Assembly (NCBI GenBank): GCA_963825565.1
Contig: CAWGTW010000019.1
Coordinates: 33,275 to 97,274 of the forward strand
DNA length: 64,000 nucleotides
Source: JBFGCT01 sp963825565
GTDB taxonomy: Bacteria; Actinomycetota; Acidimicrobiia; Acidimicrobiales; Ilumatobacteraceae
Reading direction: 5' to 3'
Below, in pieces: positions 16,665 to 25,379 of the stretch. The position numbers were made by a program, and so were the translations under genes. How positions within the stretch are numbered: position 1 is the stretch's first letter; every line of letters starts with the position of its first letter. Below the pieces are notes generated by a model. That model was not told the DNA's origin and did not search any database. It saw nothing but the letters and a program-made list of their open reading frames with translations.

Positions 16665-17195
16665 ATGACTGCCGACGAGCAGCGAGCACGAGGGGCACCC
16701 AGACACGTGCTGGGCGCCGACGACGTCCGGCGGGCGATCACCCGGATGGCACACGAGATCATCGAGCGCAACCGCGGCCTGGCCGGCGTGGCGCTGATCG
16801 GGATCCAGACGGGCGGCGTGTGGCTGGCAGCGGCGCTCGGCGCCGAGATCGATCGCATCGAGGGGGCCGTACCGGTCGGTTCGCTCGATGCCTCGCTGTA
16901 CCGCGACGACATCGGGCTGCGGCCCGTCTCGCCCGGCGCGGTCAGCGACCTCAGCTTCGACGTCGACGGGGCGACGATCGTCCTCGTCGACGACGTGCTG
17001 TTCACCGGGCGCACGGTCCGGGCCGCCCTCGACGCGGTCGGCGACTACGGCCGGCCGAGCGTGGTCCAGCTCGCGGTCCTGGTCGACCGCGGTCACCGGG
17101 AGCTGCCGATCCGGCCCGACTACGTCGGCAAGAACCTGCCGACCAGCTCCGACGAGGACGTCCGGGTCACCGCCGACGGCGTGGTCATCTCGTGA
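16665..17195 (+). CDS. pyrR: Bifunctional pyr operon regulator / uracil phosphoribosyltransferase
   Basis: A 176-residue PRTase-fold protein. The PRPP loop V-L-V-D-D-V-L-F-T-G-R-T-V-R is near residues 105-118, and D-D-I-G-L-R is the second phosphate loop. Early R-R-A-I-T-R-M-A-H-E-I-I-E-R-N is the characteristic PyrR N-terminus. It binds pyr mRNA in a UMP-dependent way and has weak UPRTase activity. A PyrR-type hairpin directly precedes its own start. The stop overlaps pyrB by 4 nt. Confidence 0.95.
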   Translation: MTADEQRARGAPRHVLGADDVRRAITRMAHEIIERNRGLAGVALIGIQTGGVWLAAALGAEIDRIEGAVPVGSLDASLYRDDIGLRPVSPGAVSDLSFDVDGATIVLVDDVLFTGRTVRAALDAVGDYGRPSVVQLAVLVDRGHRELPIRPDYVGKNLPTSSDEDVRVTADGVVIS

Positions 17196-18172
17196 GCCCC
17201 GTCGCCGCATCGCCACGGCCGACGACGACCGGTCGTTCCCTCCTGTCGATCGAGGAGCTGGGCCGGGCCGGCGTCGTACGCATCCTCGACCTCGCCGAAC
17301 ACATGGCCGAGGTCAACCGCCGCCCGAACCCCAAGGTGCCGGCGTTGCGCGGCAAGACGGTGTGCAACGTGTTCTTCGAGGACTCGACGCGCACCCGGCT
17401 CAGCTTCGAGACCGCCGCCAAGCGGCTGTCGGCCGACACGATGACGTTCGCGGTCGGGCAGTCGAGCCTGAACAAGGGCGAGAGCCTGCGCGACACGATC
17501 GAGACGATCAGCGCGATGGGCGTCGACGCGTTCGTGATCCGCCACGGGTCGAGCGGCGCACCGTGGCTCGTGCAGGATTGGACAACCGCCTGCGTGGTGA
17601 ACGCCGGCGACGGCTGGCACGCGCATCCGACCCAGGGCCTGCTCGATGCCTACACCGTCCGCATCGCGCTCGCCCGCACCGGTGGACTCGACGGGCTGCG
17701 GGTGGCCATCGTCGGAGACGTCAAGCACAGCCGGGTGGCCCGCAGCACCGCTGCCGCGTTCGGGTTGCTCGGGGCGGACGTGACCTTCGTCGCGCCGCGG
17801 ACGCTGCTCCCGCCGTACGTCGCCGAGCCGACGTCGGACCGGCTGGACGACCTGATCGGCGAGATCGACGTGCTCTACCTGCTGCGCATGCAGCGGGAGC
17901 GGATGAACGAGGCGCTCGTACCGAGCCTGCGCGAGTACACGGCGCGGTTCGGGCTGACCCCCGAGCGGGCGGCGCGTCTGCCCCGCCACGCCCTCGTGAT
18001 GCACCCGGGGCCGATGAACCGTGGGATCGAGATGGCGGTCGATCCCTCCGAGCTGCCCGGTGCGGTCGTGACCCTGCAGGTGACCAACGGCATCGCCGTG
18101 CGAATGGCCGTGCTGTTCGACCTGCTCGGTTCGGGCACCGACGCGCTGCGCGCCGACGGGGGGCACGGATGA
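17192..18172 (+). CDS. pyrB: Aspartate carbamoyltransferase, catalytic chain
   Basis: A 326-residue enzyme condensing carbamoyl phosphate with aspartate. The carbamoyl phosphate site F-E-D-S-T-R-T-R-L-S-F-E is near residue 66, with H-P-T-Q near 148 and H-P-G-P near 272. No pyrI is next to it. The GTG start overlaps the pyrR stop, and the stop overlaps pyrC (ATGA). A long frame reaching upstream to 15839 is an artefact of high GC. Confidence 0.96.
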   Translation: MSPVAASPRPTTTGRSLLSIEELGRAGVVRILDLAEHMAEVNRRPNPKVPALRGKTVCNVFFEDSTRTRLSFETAAKRLSADTMTFAVGQSSLNKGESLRDTIETISAMGVDAFVIRHGSSGAPWLVQDWTTACVVNAGDGWHAHPTQGLLDAYTVRIALARTGGLDGLRVAIVGDVKHSRVARSTAAAFGLLGADVTFVAPRTLLPPYVAEPTSDRLDDLIGEIDVLYLLRMQRERMNEALVPSLREYTARFGLTPERAARLPRHALVMHPGPMNRGIEMAVDPSELPGAVVTLQVTNGIAVRMAVLFDLLGSGTDALRADGGHG

Positions 18173-19449
18173 CGATCCTGATCGTCGGCGGGACGCTGCT
18201 CGACCAGAACGGCTCGCGTGCCGGCGACGTCCGCATCGCCGACGGGCGGATCGTCGAGGTGGGGCCGGACCTGGTGCCGGACGGTGCCGAGGTGCTCGCC
18301 GCCGGCGGTCTGGTCGTCAGCCCGGGGTTCGTCGACCTCCACGCCCATCTGCGCGAGCCGGGCCGGGAGGAGGCGGAGACGATCGAGACCGGGAGCCGTG
18401 CCGCGGCGCTCGGTGGCTTCACCGCGGTGGTCGCGATGCCGAACACCGACCCGACCCAGGACTCGGTGGGCGTCGTCGAGTTCGTTCGTCGGCAGGGTGT
18501 CAGGGCCGGGTTGTGCGACGTCGCCCCGTCGGCGTCGATCACGATCGGCCGGGCCGGCGAGCAGCTCTCACCGTTCGCCGAACTCGCATCGGCGGGCGTG
18601 AGGGTCTTCACCGACGACGGCAACGGCGTCCAGGACCCGTTGCTGATGCGCCGCGCGCTCGAGTACTCGCTCGGTCTCGGCATCGTGCTCGCCCAGCACT
18701 GCGAGGTCGAGCGCCTCACCGCCGGAGCGGTGATGCACGAGGGAGCGTGCTGCAGCCGTCTCGGGCTGCCCGGCTGGCCGGCGCTCGCCGAGGAGCTGAT
18801 GGTGCACCGCGACATCGAGCTGGTCCGCTTGACCGGGGCGCGGGTGCACCTGCTCCACCTGTCGACCGCCCGCAGCGTCGAGCTCGTGCGGCGGGCCAAG
18901 GCCGACGGCCTCCCGGTCACCGCCGAGGCGACCCCGCACCACCTCAGCTTGACCGACGAGCGGCTGGCGTCGTACCGGGCGGTCTACAAGGTCAACCCAC
19001 CGTTGCGCACGATGGCCGACGTCGAGGCGGTGCGCGCCGGGCTCGCCGACGGCACGATCGACGCGATCGCCACCGATCACGCGCCGCACGCGCCCGAGAC
19101 CAAGGAACGGCCGCTCGACCAGGCGCCGCCCGGGATGCTCGGGCTGGAGACCGCGCTGGGCGTGTGCCTCGCCCACCTCGACATGCCGCTCGCCGCCGTC
19201 GTCGCCGCGCTGTCGTGGAAGCCGGCGGCGATCGCCGGGCTGGCCGATCGGCACGGGCGCCCGATCGCGGTCGGCGAGCCGGCCAACCTGACCGTGTTCG
19301 ACCCCGACGAGGCGTGGGAGGTCGTCCCGGCCCACCTCGCCAGCCGGAGCCGCAACACCCCCTACGTCGGCGTGCCGCTGCGCGGTCGGGTCCGCCACAC
19401 GATCCTCGACGGCGAGGTCGTCGTCGCCGGTGGAACCGCTCGCCGATAA
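18169..19449 (+). CDS. pyrC: Dihydroorotase
   Basis: A 426-residue zinc amidohydrolase of the class-I type, closing carbamoyl aspartate to dihydroorotate. Metal ligands: D-L-H-A-H-L-R-E-P-G near residue 57, H-C-E near 177, H-L-L-H-L-S near 226 and A-T-D-H-A-P-H near 300. The start overlaps the pyrB stop. Downstream there is a 254-bp gap with an operator and hairpins before carA, so the operon probably has an internal control point here. Confidence 0.95.
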   Translation: MTILIVGGTLLDQNGSRAGDVRIADGRIVEVGPDLVPDGAEVLAAGGLVVSPGFVDLHAHLREPGREEAETIETGSRAAALGGFTAVVAMPNTDPTQDSVGVVEFVRRQGVRAGLCDVAPSASITIGRAGEQLSPFAELASAGVRVFTDDGNGVQDPLLMRRALEYSLGLGIVLAQHCEVERLTAGAVMHEGACCSRLGLPGWPALAEELMVHRDIELVRLTGARVHLLHLSTARSVELVRRAKADGLPVTAEATPHHLSLTDERLASYRAVYKVNPPLRTMADVEAVRAGLADGTIDAIATDHAPHAPETKERPLDQAPPGMLGLETALGVCLAHLDMPLAAVVAALSWKPAAIAGLADRHGRPIAVGEPANLTVFDPDEAWEVVPAHLASRSRNTPYVGVPLRGRVRHTILDGEVVVAGGTARR

Positions 19450-19483
19450 TGCATGAACATACGTTAGATTGGATGACTATGCA
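19450..19483 (+). promoter_or_regulatory. Putative ArgR operator of carA
   Basis: TGCATGAACAT, 12 bp, then ATGACTATGCA: an imperfect inverted repeat starting one base after the pyrC stop. The argC operator at 49365 has the same arms, spacing and internal -10 position. TGCAT half-sites fit what I recall of actinobacterial ARG boxes. Confidence 0.6.
19465..19470 (+). promoter_or_regulatory. Putative -10 box (TAGATT) of the carA promoter
   Basis: TAGATT lies inside the operator spacer and 8 bases before ATG 19479, the same offset as TATACT in the argC operator. Confidence 0.4.
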
Positions 19484-19643
19484 GCTCACCCGCCCCCCCC
19501 ACGATTTGTGTGACCGAACAGGCCGGAACCCGCGATCTTCGGTCACACGAACGGTGGGGGACTTGTGTGACCGAACAGGACGAGACCCGCGATGTTCGGT
19601 CACACAAACGAATCGGGACGCGTCTGATCTGGGACTTGTGTGA
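19479..19643 (+). CDS. Leaderless upstream ORF in the carA leader (54 codons)
   Basis: The second ATG of the operator right arm opens a 54-codon frame ending in a TGA at 19641-19643, inside the left arm of the third hairpin. Nine codons are arginine, six of them CGA. Two copies of D-L-C-D-R-T-G-R come from the repeated hairpins. It stops 60 bp before the carA start. Translation is inferred from the promoter spacing and the argC parallel; it may be a leader peptide for arginine-responsive control, or only repeat DNA that happens to be open. Confidence 0.35.
   Translation: MQLTRPPHDLCDRTGRNPRSSVTRTVGDLCDRTGRDPRCSVTQTNRDASDLGLV
19508..19548. repeat. Hairpin repeat, carA leader, copy 1
   Basis: Arms GTGTGACCGAA and TTCGGTCACAC pair perfectly around a 19-nt loop ending in CGCGATC. 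First of three copies. Confidence 0.85.
19563..19607. repeat. Hairpin repeat, carA leader, copy 2
   Basis: Arms of 13 bp (TTGTGTGACCGAA / TTCGGTCACACAA) around a 19-nt loop ending CGCGATG. Confidence 0.85.
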
Positions 19644-19678
19644 CCGAATGGGCCGGGATTCGCGATGTTCGGTCACAC
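19636..19678. repeat. Hairpin repeat, carA leader, copy 3
   Basis: Left arm TTGTGTGACCGAA, right arm TTCGGTCACAC, again a 19-nt loop ending CGCGATG. It ends 25 bp before the carA start codon. Confidence 0.85.
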
Positions 19679-19703
19679 ACACGGTGGGGGACGGGGGGAC
19701 GGC

Positions 19704-20811
19704 GTGACCGGGGGCGTGCGCTTCGGGGCGCTGGTGCTCGCCGACGGGAGCGTGTTCGACGGGGAGCTGTTCGGCGCCGACGTGCCGATCGCCTCCGGCG
19801 AGGTCGTGTTCAACACCGTGCTCACCGGCTACCAGGAGGTGATCACCGACCCGAGCTACGCCGGCCAGATCATCACCTTCACGACGCCGCACATCGGCAA
19901 CTACGGCGTCAACGACGCCGACTTCGAGTCGCGGGGGACGTTCTGCCGCGGCGTCGTCGTGCGCGAGCTGTCCCGGCGCCACAGCAACCACCGCGCCGAC
20001 GGCGACCTCGGATCGATGCTCGCGGCGCACGGCGTCCCCGGCATCGGCGGGATCGACACCCGGCGGCTGACCCGGCTGCTGCGCGACACCGGAGCGATGC
20101 CGGGCGCGTTCGGCAGCGCCGATCGGGTCGCACTGCAGGCCGCCGCGACAGCCGAGCCGGGCACCGACGGGATCGACCTCGTCGCCACCGTGACGACGCC
20201 GGCCGACTACACCGTCGAGGCGCGCGACCCGGCGAGCCGCACCCGGATCGTCGCGGTCGACTTCGGGATGAAGCGGAACATCGCCACCAACCTCTCCCGC
20301 CTCGGCAGGGTCGAGGTGGTGCCGCGCCGACACCGATGCCGCGTCGATCCTCGCCCGCCGGCCGGACGGGGTCTTCCTCTCCAACGGCCCAGGAGACCCG
20401 GCGATGGTGCCCTACGCCGTCGAGACGATCCGCGGCCTGATCGGCAACGTCCCGATCTTCGGCATCTGCCTCGGGCACCAACTCCTCGGGCGGGCGATCG
20501 GCGCCGGCACGGTCAAGCTCCCGTTCGGACACCACGGCGGCAACCACCCGGTCAAGAACCTCCGCACCGGCCGGGTCGAGATCACCAGCCAGAACCACAA
20601 CTTCGCGGTCAGTGCCGACTCGCTCGGCGGGAGCGCCACCGTGACCCACGTCAACCTCAACGACGGGGTGTGCGAGGGGCTCGCGGTCACCGGTGAGCGG
20701 GCATTCAGCGTCCAGCACCACCCGGAGGCCAACCCCGGCCCGCACGACGCCAACTACCTGTTCGAACAGTTCGCCGACCTGATCGGCGCGCCGGCCGGGG
20801 GAGCTCGCTGA
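19704..20811 (+). CDS. carA: Carbamoyl phosphate synthase small chain, frame broken by one base
   Basis: The glutaminase subunit feeding carbamoyl phosphate to both the pyrimidine and arginine pathways. The N-terminal half (G-A-L-V-L-A-D-G-S-V-F-D-G-E to V-E-V-V-P at 20324) and C-terminal half (A-D-T-D-A-A-S-I-L from 20326 on) are both intact but lie in different frames; base 20325 is one C too many. The glutaminase cysteine is in F-G-I-C-L-G-H-Q and the His/Glu pair in Q-H-H-P-E-A. Start chosen at GTG 19704 after a G-rich stretch; GTG 19716 is possible. The stop overlaps the carB start (TGATG). Confidence 0.9.
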
Positions 20812-23800
20812 TGCCGAGGCGTGACGACCTCCGGTCGATCCTGATCATCGGGTCGGGGCCGATCGTGATCGGCCAGGCCTGCGAGTTCGACTACTCCGGC
20901 ACCCAGGCCTGCCGCGTCCTGCGCGAGGAGGGATACCGGGTGATCCTCGCCAACTCCAACCCGGCGACGATCATGACCGACCCCGACTTCGCCGATGCCA
21001 CCTACGTCGAGCCGCTGACCGCCGACGTCCTGACCGCGATCATCGAGCGCGAGCGGCCGGACGCGGTCCTGCCGACGCTCGGTGGCCAGACCGGCCTGAA
21101 CGTGGCGATGGAGCTGTTCGGGCGGGGCGTGATCGGCGTGCCCGGCACGCCGGAGATGATCGGCGCCAATGCCGATGCGATCGCCACCGCCGAGGACCGA
21201 GAGCAGTTCAAGCGGGCGATGGTCGAGATCGGGCTGGACGTGCCGCGCTCGGGGACCGCCCGCACGCTCGACGAGGCGCAGGCGATCGTGGGCGAGATCG
21301 GGCTGCCGGTGATCATCCGCCCGGCCTACATCCTCGGCGGGCGCGGGACCGGCATCGCGTCGACCCCCGAGGAGTTCGCGCGGATGGCCTCCAACGGGCT
21401 GACCGCCAGCCCGATCACCGAGGTCCTCGTCGAGGAGTCGATCGCCGGCTGGAAGGAGTACGAGCTCGAGGTGATGCGCGATCACGCGGACAACTGCGTG
21501 ATCGTCTGCGGCATCGAGAACGTCGACCCGATGGGAGTGCACACCGGCGACTCGATCACGGTCGCGCCGATCCAGACGCTGACCGACGTCGAGTACCAGC
21601 AGATGCGCGACGCCGCGCTGGCCTGCATCCGGCGGGTCGGCGTCGAGACCGGCGGATCGAACGTGCAGTTCGCGGTCGACCCGGCCACCGGCCGCCAGGT
21701 GATCATCGAGATGAACCCCCGCGTCTCGCGCTCGTCCGCGCTGGCCTCGAAGGCGACCGGCTTCCCGATCGCCAAGATCGCCGCGAAGCTGGCCGTCGGC
21801 TACCGCCTGGACGAGATCGACAACGACATCACGCGCAAGACGCCCGCCAGCTTCGAGCCGGTGATCGACTACGTCGTCACCAAGATCCCGCGGTGGGCGT
21901 TCGAGAAGCTTCCCGGCACGTCGGGGGTGCTCGGGACGCAGATGCAGTCGGTCGGCGAGGTGATGGCGATCGGGCGGACGTTCCCGGAGAGCCTGCAGAA
22001 GGCCCTTCGCTCGCTCGAGCAGGGCCGGTTCGGCCTCAACTGCGACCCCGGCGAGGCCGAGTTCGAGGCGCTCGACGACGACGGGTTGCTCGCCGCCACC
22101 TCGGTCGCCACGCCGGCTCGGATCTTCCAGGTCGGCGAGGCGTTGCGCCGCGGGCTGTCGGTCGAGCGCGTCCACGACGCGAGCCGGATCGACCCCTGGT
22201 TCCTCGACCAGATGGCGATCATCGTCGAGGAGCGCCATGCGCTGGCGGAGGCCTCGATCGACTCGATCGGCTCGCGGGCGCTCACCCGGGCCAAGCGGCT
22301 CGGTTTCTCCGACGCCCAGCTCGCCCATCTGTGGGACACGACCGAGGGAGCGGTCCGGGCGCGGCGGCTGGAGCTCGGCGTCCTGCCGACGTACAAGACC
22401 GTCGACACCTGCGCCGCCGAGTTCGCAGCCGAGACGCCGTACCACTACTCGACCTACGAGGACGAGAGCGAGGTGCGGGTGTCGGATCGGCCCAAGGTCG
22501 TCATCCTGGGGTCGGGTCCGAACCGGATCGGCCAGGGGATCGAGTTCGACTACTGCTGCGTCCACGCCTCGTTTGCGCTGCGCGCGGCCGGCTACGAGAC
22601 CGTGATGGTCAACTGCAACCCGGAGACGGTCTCGACCGACTACGACACGTCGGACCGGCTCTACTTCGAGCCGCTGACGGTCGAGGACGTCCTCAACGTG
22701 ATCGATGCCGAGCGCCCGGACCACGTGATCGTCGCGCTCGGCGGGCAGACCCCGCTCAAGCTCGCCGGCGAGATCCCGGTCGAGCTGATCGCCGGCACGT
22801 CGCCGGATTCGATCGACGCGGCGGAGGACCGCGAGCGCTGGAACGCGATGTGCGACGAGCTGGGCATCCCGCAGCCCCCCGGTGGGACCGCGGTCGAGCT
22901 CGCCCAGGGGTTGGCGATCACCGACCGCGTCGGGTTCCCGGTGCTCGTCCGACCGAGCTACGTCCTCGGGGGCAGGGCGATGCAGATCGTCGACGATCCG
23001 GCGCATCTCGCCCGGGCGATGGCCGAGCTGGCCGGCTTCGGGACCCTCGGCCGGGAAGGCGGGCTGTCCGCCGAGCGGCCGGTGCTGATCGACCGGTTCC
23101 TCGCCGACGCGATCGAGGTCGACGTCGATGCAGTCCGCGATCGAACCGGCGAGGTGCTGATCGGCGGCTTGATGGAGCACGTCGAGCAGGCCGGTGTGCA
23201 CTCCGGCGACTCGGCGTGCGCGATCCCACCGCCGACGCTGCCGACCTGGGTGGTCGAGGTGATGGAGGCCTACACGGCGGCGATCGCCAAGCGGCTCGAC
23301 GTGCGCGGCCTGATCAACGTGCAGTACGCGGTGGTCGGCACGACCGTCTACGTGATCGAGGCGAACCCGCGGGCCAGCCGGACGGTGCCATTCGTCGCCA
23401 AGGCGACCGGTGTCCCGCTGGCCAAGGTGGCGACGCGGGTGATGCTCGGCGCGACGCTCGCCGAGCTGCGCGCCGAGGGGCTGCTGCGCGCGCCGGTCGG
23501 CGGTCACGTGGCGGTCAAGGAGGCGGTCCTTCCGTTCAACCGCTTCCCCGAGGTCGACCCGGCGCTCGGCCCGGAGATGCGCTCGACCGGCGAGGTGATG
23601 GGGATCGCCGACACGTTCGGCAAGGCGTTCTACAAGGCCGAGCTCGCCGCCGGCACGATCCTGCCGACCGAGGGGACGGTCTTCCTGTCGCTCGCCGACG
23701 AGGACAAGCCGGCCGGGCTCGTCGTGGCCCAGCGGCTGCGCGCCCTCGGCCTGGGGATCGCGGCGACGTCGGGGACGGCGGCCTACCTCGAGCGCTTCGG

Positions 23801-24074
23801 CTCGCCGGTCGACCAGGTGCTCGCCAAGGTGCAGGACGGCGCCGGGGTCACCGCGGTCGACCTGATCGCCGCCGACAAGATCACCTTCGTCGTCAACACG
23901 CCGCGCGGCGCGGTCGGACGCAGCGACGGCGAGCACATCCGCAAGGCGGCAAGCCTGCACCAGGTGAGCTGTGTGACGACGGTCGCCGCTGCGCTGGCTG
24001 CGGCGCAGGGGCTGGCCGAACGGCACGGGGCGACGCTCGGGGTCCGCTCGCTCCAGGACTACCACCGGTCCTGA
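20811..24074 (+). CDS. carB: Carbamoyl phosphate synthase large chain
   Basis: A 1087-residue synthetase with two homologous ATP-grasp halves. The first starts I-L-I-I-G-S-G-P-I-V-I-G-Q-A-C-E-F-D near residue 10, the second V-V-I-L-G-S-G-P-N-R-I-G-Q-G near 563. Both contain P-R-x-S-R-S/T metal loops. The C-terminal MGS-like domain (residues about 945 on) has the usual allosteric fold with A-T-S-G-T-A-A-Y-L. Full length and intact, in contrast to carA immediately upstream. Confidence 0.97.
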   Translation: MPRRDDLRSILIIGSGPIVIGQACEFDYSGTQACRVLREEGYRVILANSNPATIMTDPDFADATYVEPLTADVLTAIIERERPDAVLPTLGGQTGLNVAMELFGRGVIGVPGTPEMIGANADAIATAEDREQFKRAMVEIGLDVPRSGTARTLDEAQAIVGEIGLPVIIRPAYILGGRGTGIASTPEEFARMASNGLTASPITEVLVEESIAGWKEYELEVMRDHADNCVIVCGIENVDPMGVHTGDSITVAPIQTLTDVEYQQMRDAALACIRRVGVETGGSNVQFAVDPATGRQVIIEMNPRVSRSSALASKATGFPIAKIAAKLAVGYRLDEIDNDITRKTPASFEPVIDYVVTKIPRWAFEKLPGTSGVLGTQMQSVGEVMAIGRTFPESLQKALRSLEQGRFGLNCDPGEAEFEALDDDGLLAATSVATPARIFQVGEALRRGLSVERVHDASRIDPWFLDQMAIIVEERHALAEASIDSIGSRALTRAKRLGFSDAQLAHLWDTTEGAVRARRLELGVLPTYKTVDTCAAEFAAETPYHYSTYEDESEVRVSDRPKVVILGSGPNRIGQGIEFDYCCVHASFALRAAGYETVMVNCNPETVSTDYDTSDRLYFEPLTVEDVLNVIDAERPDHVIVALGGQTPLKLAGEIPVELIAGTSPDSIDAAEDRERWNAMCDELGIPQPPGGTAVELAQGLAITDRVGFPVLVRPSYVLGGRAMQIVDDPAHLARAMAELAGFGTLGREGGLSAERPVLIDRFLADAIEVDVDAVRDRTGEVLIGGLMEHVEQAGVHSGDSACAIPPPTLPTWVVEVMEAYTAAIAKRLDVRGLINVQYAVVGTTVYVIEANPRASRTVPFVAKATGVPLAKVATRVMLGATLAELRAEGLLRAPVGGHVAVKEAVLPFNRFPEVDPALGPEMRSTGEVMGIADTFGKAFYKAELAAGTILPTEGTVFLSLADEDKPAGLVVAQRLRALGLGIAATSGTAAYLERFGSPVDQVLAKVQDGAGVTAVDLIAADKITFVVNTPRGAVGRSDGEHIRKAASLHQVSCVTTVAAALAAAQGLAERHGATLGVRSLQDYHRS

Positions 24075-24087
24075 TCGGTCGGCGGCG

Positions 24088-25053
24088 ATGGCGACGAGCG
24101 ACCCCGATCCGCAGGGCGGGACCGGGCATCGGGCACCGGCTGCGGACGTCGACACCGCTGTCGAGATCGGGTCGGTGCGGCTGGCCGGCCCGGTGATGAC
24201 CGCGTCGGGAACTGCCGGCTACGGCACCGAGCTCGCGCCGTTCTTCGACCTGTCGGCGCTCGGCGCGGTCGTCACCAAGTCGCTCGCTCCGTACGAGTGG
24301 CCCGGCAACCCCCCGCCACGGCTGCACCCGACGCCACAGGGGATGATCAACGCCGTCGGGCTGCAGGGTCCTGGCGTCGCGCACTGGCTCGACTCGGTCG
24401 CCCCCCGACTCGTCGAGTGCGGGGCGACGATCGTCGCCAGCATCTGGGGCCGCTCGATCGACGACTACCGGCGGGCGGCCGACCTGCTCGGCGCGGCACC
24501 CGATCGGGTCGTGGCGGTCGAGGTCAACCTGTCGTGCCCGAATCTCGAGGGCCGAGGAGGGATCTTCGCCCACGACGCCGACCTGTCCGCCGCCGTCGTC
24601 GAGGCGACCGCCGGGTGCGGCCGGCCTCGCTGGGCCAAGCTGAGCGCGAACACCGATCGCATCGTCGAGGTGGCCGGCGCGGTCGCCGACGCCGGTGCGG
24701 AGGCCGTCACCTGCATCAACACGCTGCTCGGGTTGGCCTACGACCGGCGCACGCTGGCGCCGACCCTCGGTGCGGGCGGAGGCGGACTCTCGGGCCGGGC
24801 GATCCATCCCGTCGCCGTCCGGGCTGTTCACGACGTCCACGTCGCGCTGCCCGCGCTGCCGATCATCGGCGTCGGCGGGGTGGCGAGCGGGTGGGATGCG
24901 GTCGAGATGCTGCTCGCCGGTGCGGTCGCGGTGCAGGTCGGGACGGCGTCGTTCGCCGATCCGGCCGCGCCGCTGAACGTGCAGCGGGAGCTGACCGAGT
25001 GGGCTCGGGCGCGGGGCATCCACGCGGTCGCAGAGATCGGCGCGCTACCGTGA
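24088..25053 (+). CDS. pyrD: Dihydroorotate dehydrogenase, class 1B-like catalytic subunit
   Basis: A 321-residue FMN TIM-barrel enzyme oxidising dihydroorotate to orotate. The catalytic base is the cysteine in V-N-L-S-C-P-N near residue 148, which marks class 1 rather than the membrane class 2 (serine). G-G-V-A-S-G-W-D-A near 265 binds FMN phosphate. Class 1B enzymes normally work with the electron-transfer subunit PyrK, and no pyrK lies in this window. It stands where many actinobacteria have pyrF. Confidence 0.88.
   Translation: MATSDPDPQGGTGHRAPAADVDTAVEIGSVRLAGPVMTASGTAGYGTELAPFFDLSALGAVVTKSLAPYEWPGNPPPRLHPTPQGMINAVGLQGPGVAHWLDSVAPRLVECGATIVASIWGRSIDDYRRAADLLGAAPDRVVAVEVNLSCPNLEGRGGIFAHDADLSAAVVEATAGCGRPRWAKLSANTDRIVEVAGAVADAGAEAVTCINTLLGLAYDRRTLAPTLGAGGGGLSGRAIHPVAVRAVHDVHVALPALPIIGVGGVASGWDAVEMLLAGAVAVQVGTASFADPAAPLNVQRELTEWARARGIHAVAEIGALP
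25046..25051 (+). promoter_or_regulatory. Putative -10 box (TACCGT) for mihF
   Basis: TACCGT overlaps the pyrD end and lies 6 bases before the mihF ATG at 25058. Confidence 0.35.
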
Positions 25054-25057
25054 CCAC

Positions 25058-25369
25058 ATGGCAACACCTCCACAGTTGACCCCGGAGCAGCGGGCAGCTG
25101 CGCTCGAGAAGGCAGCCGAGGCGCGCGCTGCCCGCGCCGAGATCAAGGCCCGCCTGAAGATGGGCACGATGACGTTCGCCGAGGCCCTCGAGTCCGACGA
25201 TCCGAACGTCGGCAAACTCAAGGTCGTCTCGGCCCTGGAATCGCTTCCTGGCGTCGGCAAGGTCAAGGCCCGTCGGCTGATGGACGACGTCGGCATCGCC
25301 GACAACCGCCGGGTGCAGGGGCTCGGCGCACAGCAGCGCAAGGCGCTGCTCGAGGCGCTCTCCGGCTGA
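25058..25369 (+). CDS. mihF: Actinobacterial integration host factor
   Basis: A 103-residue basic DNA-binding protein. The helical head (E-Q-R-A-A-A-L-E-K-A-A-E-A-R) is followed by the helix-two-turn-helix segment with L-P-G-V-G-K-V-K-A-R near residue 67, the family hallmark. It bends DNA and is unrelated to E. coli IHF. Position before gmk-rpoZ is conserved in actinobacteria and supports the taxonomic placement. Confidence 0.92.
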   Translation: MATPPQLTPEQRAAALEKAAEARAARAEIKARLKMGTMTFAEALESDDPNVGKLKVVSALESLPGVGKVKARRLMDDVGIADNRRVQGLGAQQRKALLEALSG

Positions 25370-25379
25370 CCGCGCCGAC

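Noticed and set aside
19508..19678. CRP-type sites (TGTGA...TCACA) in the carA leader
   Set aside because: The half-sites are separated by a far longer interval (31 bp in each copy) than the 6 bp a CRP dimer needs; a hairpin repeat explains the sequence better.
20300..20345. Programmed frameshift in carA
   Set aside because: No slippery heptamer, internal ribosome binding site or stop arrangement typical of recoding; similar indels in pheT and argC favour sequence error.
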